From the NCBI RefSeq assembly GCF_035222485.1, contig NC_085925.1:124001-188000 (forward strand): DNA of 64,000 nt, read 5' to 3'. Of the stretch, positions 55,682 to 64,000 are shown piece after piece. How positions within the stretch are numbered: position 1 is the stretch's first letter; every line of letters starts with the position of its first letter. The notes under the pieces were generated by a model. That model had not been told where the DNA came from. It did not search any database and worked only from the letters and a program-made list of their open reading frames with translations. Position numbers and translations under genes: made by a program. This DNA is from Podospora pseudoanserina. Lineage: Eukaryota; Ascomycota; Sordariomycetes; Sordariales; Podosporaceae.

Positions 55682-57624
55682 TTAAAAGTGAGGGGCATTC
55701 AAGAACAAGCCCATCAGGACACCACCGATAGTGCCGGCGATAGGAATTGTCGCAATCCAGGAGAGCATCAGCAAGCCGACCCGCTGAAAGTTCACGGCCT
55801 TGAGGGTACCATTGCAGAGCCCGACTCCGACGGTGGCACCAGTGATGCACATTGACGTTGATACAGGAAGCGAGTACTGGCTGAACACGAGTACTGTGAT
55901 GGCGGCTCCCATCTCCATGGAGCAGCCCCTGCTTGGGGAGTGATATGTGATCTTGTTGCCCATGACTATGACAGCACATGTCAGCAACCAGAAACCTCAC
56001 CCCTGACCGGGAGAAGAAAAGAAAAAGACTGAGCACTTACCCTTCATGATATTGTAGCCATATGTCAACAAGCCCACAGAGATGGTTGCTGACAAGACAG
56101 CCAGCTGCCAAATTGGCACCTCGGCTTTGCTGGCAGCGGCACTCCCAGTCGACCAGGCAGAGTAGATAACAGCCCAAGGGCCAACCGAGTTTCCAATGTC
56201 GTTGGCGCCATGAGCAAATGAAGCCGTGCAAGCCGTCAGAATCTGGACAAAGCTATATGTGTGCTCAACCTCGTTTGGATACTTCTTGGCCTCGGCGTAC
56301 ACCCTGGCCATCCGTTCACCCTCGGGCGTGCCTGCGATGCCCGACTGAGCGGCATGGATGTCGTAGTGAAGACCATACAATAGACCACAGACAACCATGG
56401 CCGGCAAGCGTTTCAGGAACATGCGGATGTTGTGAATCTCGTATATCCGGCCTGGTCCCATCGGGTTGTCGCGGAGGGTGCGCATGGCCCAGCCCATGGG
56501 ACCCCTCTTCTTGAGCAACTTGGCGTGTAGCTTCCGCTCCCCTTGGGCTTGGATCTCTTTGTACGTCAACTGAACTGGGGCTTCCCCGAGCTCCGGGTCC
56601 TGATCCAGCTTCTTCTCCGGGTTGCTTCCGCTCTCCGTTGGGGTAGGTGAGGACTTGGAGGGAAGGGCCTGGGGCTGTTCCTCATCGCCCGAGTCCTCCT
56701 GGACAACGGCGTAATTTGGAACGTTGGCTCTGTCCATGACGGCAACTTCTGGTCTCTTGAACAGCAAAGGCCCGTAGATGAACATCCACCACTTGACTCC
56801 ATGATCCTTCTTGATCACCTTGGCATCAACAAACGGCACAAAGAAAATGGCCGCCAGTATCCCAACGCCGGCACCTGTACCCATGGTAACGGCCGCGACG
56901 TACCAGCCGGGTTTCTTGTTCAAGCCCAGATTCGGGGATCCCTTGTAGACAATGGACAGCGTGCAAACGGTGCCGGCAATCAGGAAGAAAAAGGGAGACG
57001 AGTACACAGCCCATGGAACGGGGTTCTTTCTCAGGTGCACTACCAGCTTGATGAGCATGAAAATGGTGGCCCCAAAGGCGGCTGAGATGGCGGGTGCCAT
57101 GACGAGCCCAGAGAAGATGGCACCCAGGCCCTTGCCGTCGTTCCAGCCCCATTGCACCTGTTTTGCGCCGACTGTCGCAACGCCCACACCTGTTGACAAG
57201 CCTGTTAGCATGACCGGTTCGTGCTCACTCTGTGGGAAAAGTCTGCAAACTAACCGGCAACCGCGGAGACCAAAGAGTATGTCGAGGAGACATGAGCCGA
57301 GTGTCGGGTGCACCACATGACCCAGGTCGACGCGCCAGCCAGGGCGCAGGTAAAGGCGAGCATCTGCACGCCGGCATTGTCTTGGAAGGCAGCGTGGGGG
57401 ATAATGCCGTTCTTGATGGTCTCGGCCGTGCGGGCGCCGACGGTGATGGCGCCCAACATCTCGAAAATGGTGCCAAAGATCATGGCCTGTCGATAGGAAA
57501 TCGAACGGGAACTAACGGACGTGGCCCAGGCATTTGCCACGTCGTTGGCGCCGTTGTTGAAGGCATCCAACAGGGCAAAGAAGGTGCCAATGACAAAAAC
57601 ATAGGTAAACTGGTCGAGTGCCAT
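55682..57624 (-). CDS. pho-4: High-affinity phosphate:Na+ symporter (PiT family, PHO-4/Pho89)
   Basis: Exons 57624-57255, 57189-56041 and 55965-55682 (introns 65 and 75 nt) give 600 residues. Both PiT signature repeats are intact: NNGANDVANAWATSVSS near residue 25 in the first half and FAHGANDIGNSVGPWA in the second. Each half has about five or six membrane helices, separated by a long hydrophilic loop (about 250-390) rich in Glu, Lys and Pro. The C-terminal half continues with CSMEMGAAITVLVFSQ and STSMCITGATVGVG. The protein takes up phosphate with Na+ at the plasma membrane, mostly at neutral to alkaline pH, and in Neurospora its orthologue PHO-4 is induced by phosphate starvation through NUC-1. 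A matching promoter box lies upstream. Confidence 0.95.
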
Positions 57625-57859
57625 GTTGGCTGTTGGTTGTTGAGAGTGCTTGAACTACCTGGCGAAGGTCTGTCGGAGTTCATGGTCGGCAACTCTGCCT
57701 TTTGTCTCTTCCATTTTGAGGTGATCAGTGTCCATTCGGCTGGCTTGTCCTCATCTGTTTACCGAAACTGAACGCCATGAGGTGGTGACAGAACGAGGGC
57801 ATTCTCAGTTCTGTCGTTCTTCTATGCATCTTGCTCGTCCAGTCAGCGTATTCCATATG

Positions 57860-57867
57860 CCCACGTG
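57860..57867 (-). promoter_or_regulatory. CACGTGGG box, likely NUC-1/Pho4 binding site
   Basis: CACGTGGG on the minus strand, about 240 bases upstream of the phosphate symporter start, is the high-affinity form of the Pho4 site in yeast, and CACGTG is bound by NUC-1 in Neurospora. A weaker CACGTT lies on the plus strand at 58232-58237. The gene is a known phosphate-regulon target in relatives, so the site is likely functional. Confidence 0.6.
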
Positions 57868-58572
57868 AAGACGGGAAATGCTAGGAGTGGCCCGCAAAAT
57901 GCTGGCTAAACCCACTTCAGAGGTTGTGTTACATGCGAGGTAGCAGAAGAAAGATGCAGGGTCTCTGGTATGTGGCCAATGAAACGAGGGGAGCCAGCTA
58001 GGGGCTGAAGATCGGCGCCGGTCTCCGATGGATGACCGGAAGAAACTGAGGGTTGAGGAAAGAAATAACGCAGGTCATGACGCCTCTCAAGAGGCGTGCC
58101 ACTCGAATGGTGGTGGAAAAGGAAGACGCATGCCCAGCCGGAACCCTTCCATTCGCTCGGGACCTTGGCTAAGGCTTGTTTAGGTCAAGCATTCTTAGCG
58201 CCAAGGCAGGGCAGGGGCCGAGGGGCTAGACCACGTTCCATGCAAAGTTCCTAAAGACTTCTACTCTGCCTCTGTCTCCTTGACTAAAATCCCAAACTGA
58301 CTCGTGTTCGGGGGCTGGCTCGCACTTTCCGCACCTGCGCCGCTTTCACACCTGTGTTGCTGCACTCTTCCCGCCGTTGAACCGTTGTTGGTGATGCTGT
58401 CGGTCAGACTAAGTCATCGCCGAAGGACTTGTGCCTCTGGATCAATCTCGACAGCCTCTGAGGAAGTCTGTCTGTGTTTTGATATCATGGAATCAATGTC
58501 CAACCGCAAGTCCAAAGTCCCTGGCCATGAATTTTTTTAGTACCTAGGTGGTCTCAGTTTCCGTCATTCACA
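57868..58572. other. Divergent promoter region between the phosphate symporter and the propeller gene
   Basis: About 700 bases. Short plus frames at 58304-58540 lie immediately upstream of the next gene and have no signal peptide or domain; they look like leader sequence. No other feature. Confidence 0.4.
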
Positions 58573-59652
58573 ATGAAGCTACGCCATCTCGGTCTTGTTT
58601 GCGCTTGCGTCCGCCTTATCTCTGGCCACCGCCTCGAGAAACCAGCACCTCTACCACTCGCCACGCGGATTGTTACCCAGTTTCCCAATCCGACATGGAT
58701 AGAAAACATCGCTGTCTGGTCGAATGGTGACCTCCTCATTACCGAGCTCCTTCCGAAACCCATTCTCTACACCATCGTAAATCCTGCCAGCTCAGCTCCA
58801 CAGGTCCGCCTACTCCGTGACTTTTCTGCCAAAGAACCCCCTGTAGAAGGCTTGACAGGCATCGCCGAAACATTGCATGACGTGTTCGTCTTTGTCGGTG
58901 GCAGCACGACAAATCTTTCATTCCATGCTTGGAGCGTCAACTTCACTTCCGCAGCCCACAATCCCTCAACAACTACCGATCCTATTATCAAGAAGATTGC
59001 CGAGCTCAAAGATGTCAAGCTTCCTAACGGCGTTGCCACCCTTCCCGGCTCCCCGTCTTCCGTGTTGATTGCAGATTCTTTGGCCGGTCTGGCCTGGCGC
59101 CTGGACATTCTGACAGGAAAGTCCATCGTCGCTGCACAGACTCTTGAGATGGGGGCTCCCTCAAACGAGACGGACCCCCGCAAGAGAGTTGGCATCAACG
59201 GCATCAAAGTGCATGGTGGATTTCTCTATTTCAGCAACAGCAACTCAAGATCCGTCTACAGGGTCAAGATCAGGAAAGACGGCACACGAGACCCCAGCGC
59301 CCATGCGCAGCTAGTTGGCCGCTTACCGGAGAACGTGTCGTTCCTGGATGATTTTGCAGTTACCAGTCATGGTGGAAAAGGGGCAACTGTATTTGGGACA
59401 ACCTCTTCTGACAATCGGCTGTGGGCATTTGTGCAGGGGAAGAGTCCGGTGGTTGTTGCCGGCGAACTGGACAAGTTGACATTGGCGGGCTCGACAGCAG
59501 CCTCGTTCGGGAGAGGGAAACGTGATAGAGACATCCTGTATGTAGTCACATCGGGAGGGGTGGCGAAGCCATTGAATGGAAGTCTGACAGAAGGGGGAAA
59601 GGTCGCGGCGGTAGACTTGAGGACCTTTTGTCCATCCATTATGATCGGGTAG
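58573..59652 (+). CDS. Secreted six-bladed beta-propeller protein (SMP-30/gluconolactonase-like)
   Basis: A single exon, 359 residues. The N-terminus (MKLRHLGLVCACVRLISGH) is a likely signal peptide. The body has repeating blade motifs, each with a hydrophobic strand, a Gly/Asn turn and an aromatic: ENIAVWSNGDLLITEL, LPNGVATLPGSPSSVLIADS, GINGIKVHGGFLYFSNS and FAVTSHGGKGATVFGTT. The LPNGV and INGIKV turns correspond to the metal-site loops of SMP-30/gluconolactonase-like propellers, but I could not confirm the full ligand set. Fungal proteins of this type are common as secreted or secondary-metabolism-associated hydrolases of unknown substrate. The stop falls 288 bases before the next gene's 3' end. 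Confidence 0.78.
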   Translation: MKLRHLGLVCACVRLISGHRLEKPAPLPLATRIVTQFPNPTWIENIAVWSNGDLLITELLPKPILYTIVNPASSAPQVRLLRDFSAKEPPVEGLTGIAETLHDVFVFVGGSTTNLSFHAWSVNFTSAAHNPSTTTDPIIKKIAELKDVKLPNGVATLPGSPSSVLIADSLAGLAWRLDILTGKSIVAAQTLEMGAPSNETDPRKRVGINGIKVHGGFLYFSNSNSRSVYRVKIRKDGTRDPSAHAQLVGRLPENVSFLDDFAVTSHGGKGATVFGTTSSDNRLWAFVQGKSPVVVAGELDKLTLAGSTAASFGRGKRDRDILYVVTSGGVAKPLNGSLTEGGKVAAVDLRTFCPSIMIG

Positions 59653-59940
59653 AGTAACCAGCACCACCACTGCTCAGCGGCTTTGTGGGTTGATGCATCT
59701 GCCATTGTTGGAGACGTCAAAGAGGCCACTGCCTGAATAGGTAGACTGCCTACCAGCTTGCAAGAACTTATCACCAAGCATAAAATGAACCAGATTAGGA
59801 CTCAACAGCAGTATGACTGCTCTTCATTAGGCACTCCAAAACGCTAGGGGTATAAAATTTTAAAACTAATCACAATCAAAACCAGAAAACCCAAACCAGT
59901 CATTACTCAAACCCGTTTCTTCCGCCGGCTTCCCCTCTCA

Positions 59941-61676
59941 TCATTGCGTTTTGTCTATGGGTCTCTTGACAAACACGCTGCGCTCCCACCCGTCGATTTC
60001 ATCATACAGCGTCACTCTGTCGAGCTCATAGCCGCCAATTTTGGGCAAAATCTTGGCCCAGATGACCCAGTACACCCCACCAGCAATAATGATGCCAAAG
60101 CCGACAACACAGTGAAGCCAGTATGGCAACTCGTCGTAGATGTTCTGACCATCCTCGGGGGGTACAAATGGCGCAATGACAAGGTAAATGTTGCTGAGGA
60201 AAAAGAAGATGACAACGGGCAGGGTGGCCGAGATAGGAGGGTTCCAGTTCCACGCCTTCCGGTTGAGGTAGAGGTAGATCAGGCCAAGAGCGACAAAAGT
60301 GTTGATGATGGCCAAGGGGTACGAGATGAGGTTGAGAATGAAGTTGTAGGCATCGCCGGGAGGAGGGGCAAGCATGATGATGACCGAGACGGCCCAGTGC
60401 TCAAACAGACCCGCGGTGGGGGCGTTGAAAGGTCTGTTGCTGGCCCAGAAGCGGGAGTAGGGAAGGATACCCTCACGGCCGAGCTCCTGAACCAGACGCC
60501 CCTGAGAAAAGATGACAGACAGAACATTGCCAAAGGCAGACAAGGCAACAAAGACGGAAAGGGCGCGCTCGGCAGTACCGCCAAAAACATTTCTGAAGAG
60601 CGAAGCAGCCACCAGGCGCTGGGCAGCGAGAATCTCGTCCTTGGGGACGGCGGCGAAGTAGGCAATGTTGACAAACATGTAGAGGACTGAGATGACGCCG
60701 ATGGCCAGAGGAGCGGCGATCTTGAGGGTGCGGACTGGGTTCTTGGTCTCGGAGAGGGCGTAGTTGGCGTTGCTGTAGCCGATGTAACTCCAGATGACGT
60801 TGTAGAGGGCCGTCACAACACCATAGGCAGATCCAGTGGTGCCCTCAAACGCATCCCTGAAGTTGTGGGGCTTCTCGTCTTCAGGAAGCTTGACATGGCC
60901 GGCGAGAGCGACCCAGCCGGCAACGACGATGATGAGGATGATGATGACCTTGATGGTGCCGAGGAGGTTTTGCAGGCGGATCCCCCACTTGACGCTGGTG
61001 GCGTGGATCAGGAAGGCGGTGGTGATGCAAGCCAACCCGATGCCGCGCTGGTTCCACCGATCGACTTCGACGCCGGCAGCATGGAGAATGTACTCGCTGA
61101 GAAGGAGAAGGTTAGTCAGTTTCAAGTGCTCACATCACATCTTGCCAGGCGGGAGAGGTGGACATACCCAAAGACGACCGAGTTACCGCTGGCCCAACCA
61201 AGGAGAACAACGTAGCCAGTGTAGAGGCCAGTGGTGAGGAACTTTGGCTTGCGGAAAACGTATTCGAGGTAGTTCTTTTCGCCTCCGTTCTTGGGGATGG
61301 CAGTGCCGAACTCGAGATAGACAGCCGTGCCGGCAAGGGCAATCAGCATGCCGGCAACCCAGATGAACAACGACAGACCGACACTGCCGGAAAGCTTCAA
61401 GATGGAGCCGGGCGTGGCAAAGATGCCAGTGCCGATAACCCGGTTGACGATCAGAAAGACTGCAGAGACGATGCCAATCTGGCGTTTGGCTTCGCTGGCG
61501 CGCTGCAGTTGACCTGGACCACATATGTATGTTAGCTGCGTCGAACAGGATCAAAGAGAAGAGACAAATATCATGTACATACCCACTTCACTGCCCCCTT
61601 CGGAGTTGGCGAGGGTGCCCGGCTCCTTGAAGTCATGGCTATCACCCTCGGGGGCGGATCCCGTGAACTTGGACAT
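59941..61676 (-). CDS. Amino-acid permease of the LAT/APC family, Mup1-like (methionine)
   Basis: Exons 61676-61583, 61513-61168 and 61096-59941 (introns 69 and 71 nt) give 531 residues. The N-terminal 30 residues are hydrophilic (MSKFTGSAPEGDSHDFKEPG). About twelve membrane helices follow. The first unwound helix of the APC fold is IVNRVIGTGIFATPG, with the GTGIF substrate-binding glycine motif intact. YNVIWSYIGYSNANYALSE is the conserved helix 6 region with the N-x-x-YALSE motif of the LAT subfamily. The C-terminus ends FVKRPIDKTQ. Sequence style and length match fungal high-affinity methionine permeases (yeast Mup1); the substrate is inferred. Lysines in both cytosolic ends could take part in ubiquitin-driven endocytosis. 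Confidence 0.88.
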
Positions 61677-64000
61677 GCTGCTGGCCCTGTGTGATTGGCG
61701 GGTGGGCTTGGAGGCTGGACGGAGCGGGTGGTTGTTCCAGAAAACAGCAGTTCGTCTGGTTGAAGCTATCGGTTTTATCTATTTCTGCTGGCCATGTCCC
61801 AGAACTTCAGATGGCAGCGGCTGATCCGTGTCTCGGCAAGGCTTCACAGGGATGGACCTGTCGCCACCGATGCTGGGCCTCGCTCGTCACCACAGACCTA
61901 GAGCCAAAGAGGCAGGAGATCAAGTCAGTTCTGCATCCCACGTCGACGGATCCCTGACTATATGGAACGCACAGAGTGGGCACATTTTGCTGTGCAATGC
62001 CGCTCTCACTGGCTCCAACCCTGCTTGTACGTCATAGTATCCGCGGCGGCGATGTCGTGATTTGGCGTCATGGCACCAACCACGAAAAATTTTTATCCTC
62101 CTTCCCAACGGCCGCCCCCGGGACACAAGCACGGTCAGCCCAAGAGCTCAAACCCATGTTTTCGATGGCCGGTTTCTGCAAGTCTGGCCGGGCCGAGGGT
62201 GCTACCGTGCCACCGGCCACGGGAAGTTTAATTTGTCTCTGCACCGTCTCTTTGGCCATGCCGCGCATCACGTCAATCCAAGCTCCACTTTGTGCCATCT
62301 GCTCGGTGAGGCTGTCTGTTGGACCATTGAACAATGGCGATGGCGACATTTTAGCCCCCCTCCAAACAGGCAGGTCGACAGCTTGCCCTCTGCTGACCAC
62401 ACGTCCTCGCTTTGCCGCGGCCCATCGTCCCTGCTCCTTGTCGTGCCATCAGTCCTTCGATGTCGATAAATGTCAGATGCCACTCATGCAGGCCGTGGCC
62501 TGTCAGGTTCGCTGGTCTCGGTGGAGATAGTTCACACCTCCTCATCGACAAACATGAAACCTGACATCCCCTATCTCCAGTTAGGCGACGGCATCCTCTG
62601 CTAGTCTTCATCTCTAATCGCCGCCCACTCTGGGGAAGACCCTCCCCTCCGTATACGGCCCGGAGGCGTCGCCGTGGACAACTCCAGACTCGGCTGACAA
62701 GGGAGTACCATGATCAATCCCCATTGTTGTTTTGTCCCCGATCTCGGATGCCAGTGCCGCGCTTCAGACTCCACTTCATCCTCAGGTGTTGTAAGGAGCC
62801 TGCGATTGCGGATCGAGTAGGCTGATGTGATATGTCTAACAGACGGCAGTTGTCAAACCGCAGCCATAGCCTTTGGACGACGTGCTATCGTTTAGCTGAC
62901 AATAAAAGGGCACTCGGCATCGTGGGAACTGGACTGGTCGGCAGGTTGAATGTGGTAGACTGTCGAGGTCGGTCATGGAATGTTCAATTGAAAACGGATA
63001 TCTTAGCATGCTGGTAGTGGAAAAGTCAGCAGACATCTATAAGTCTGAGGGTGCAACACAGCTTACCATAGCTGGGCTGGATCAAGGGCTGACCAGGCAG
63101 TCTGATACCACCTGATCGGCCAGGTGTCGAAAGGCCGCCATGAGGGTTTCACAGTGGCGTGCAGTTTTCAACCTCAGGTTCGTGCGAGGTCACTGCTGCC
63201 GGGCCTCGGAGGGGATGGCTTCCATTAATAGACAGACATGAAAGAAGCTCAATGTCCGACATTCGCAGTGACGGCATGCTAGCGGATGACGCAATTGCGG
63301 AATGGGCCAGTTTGTGACAGTCCAAAATCCCCAGAGCCGCCAATTGACTCCATCAGGTTGGCGAACGACATCCTGAGATTGGGTCAGTTTAGGAACACAT
63401 CGATGACAGCCGGAGAGTGATCACGCAATCTCTCCACTACGCGCCCATCTCCAAGGCCTCGTGTGGATAACTTGCTGCTCTTTGGGGATTAGACACTCAA
63501 ACTAAGGTAACTTAGTTGCCGTTGCGGGGGCAGATCATGGCGCTTTCCCGTTGATGCAACCAGGTACCGTATCATTGCAGCACGGCGTCTACTACACCAA
63601 GTAGGCCCAGTTATCATGTGCACCTTCCATACTCTCGATAAGGGTCCTGGCACATCCTGGGTGCTTGAACCATGGATGGTTTATGCAGCTCTGGTGATAT
63701 TAGGCTGTGGGTCCGTTAACCCTGAATCCCTGAGAGTTTGAATGTTTACAACATCAAGCCTTGTCAAGTGGATGTGACATGAAATTGTTCTATAGGTATA
63801 TTATTTAGTGGAACAAAACAAACTCTGAAAACCACGCAAGCTATTACTTCATGCGCAGCAGATAGGACTTCGTCGAACTTCTGCAAGACCGAGGGCAGGA
63901 TACCTCGGCTCCTTCTATTAGAGTCTTTTCCCTGATAAAATCAGCCAGAGCCTGTATATTGTATCATGTGTGAGCTTTCAACAGTGTGTTGGTCTAGAAC
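61677..64000. other. Intergenic to the right edge, nothing recognised
   Basis: About 2.3 kb upstream of the permease gene to the window edge. Frames around 61976-62611 overlap on both strands and have no domain. From about 63340 to the edge the sequence is non-coding with no repeat or RNA gene that I can see. Confidence 0.4.

Noticed and set aside
61976-62530. 184-codon plus frame near the right end
   Set aside because: Overlapping frames of similar length exist on both strands, and it has no domain or coding-like composition.

Overview
The window is a gene-rich nuclear segment of a filamentous ascomycete, most likely a Sordariomycete and perhaps close to the Sordariales. The evidence is the set of short GT-AG introns (51-179 nt), the secreted plant-wall enzymes (GH7, AA9, PL1, AA3), a HET-domain incompatibility gene, Fot1/pogo transposons, and AT-rich decay of repeats in the style of repeat-induced point mutation (RIP). 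The genus cannot be fixed from the sequence alone.

Layout. 0-20 kb holds the N-terminal part of a probable mRNA-decapping scaffold (left edge, minus), a Pyp1-like tyrosine phosphatase, the proteasome ATPase Rpt6, a Vnx1-like vacuolar cation/H+ antiporter, a secreted pepsin-type aspartic protease, and a small secreted six-cysteine protein. 20-36 kb is the accessory part. It holds an AA9 lytic polysaccharide monooxygenase, a block of nested transposons (24.4-27 kb), a GH7 cellobiohydrolase, a GMC (AA3) flavo-oxidoreductase and a PL1 pectate lyase. 36-44 kb holds a coiled-coil protein of unknown function, a small single-pass membrane protein, a cytochrome P450, and a structurally complete but inactivated Fot1-like element with 43-bp terminal inverted repeats and TA target duplications. 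44-64 kb holds a large secreted valine/threonine-repeat protein, a HET-domain protein, a tRNA-Gly(GCC), a DUF2985 membrane protein, a secreted GH24 lysozyme with an SH3-like N-terminus, a PHO-4/PHO89 phosphate:Na+ symporter with a CACGTGGG box in its promoter, a secreted beta-propeller (SMP-30-like) protein and a Mup1-like methionine permease. The last 2.3 kb shows nothing coding.

How the genes work together. The AA9, GH7, AA3 and PL1 genes lie within about 14 kb and form a plausible lignocellulose-attack set: oxidative cleavage, processive hydrolysis, an electron or H2O2 supply, and pectin removal. The other genes are mostly independent housekeeping or transport genes. GH24 lysozyme, HET protein and the repeat protein suggest interaction with bacteria, with non-self hyphae and with the cell surface. 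No secondary-metabolite core enzyme, CRISPR array or bacterial-style operon was seen. Gene models are from reading splice signals by eye; every multi-exon model keeps frame and sums to a multiple of three.
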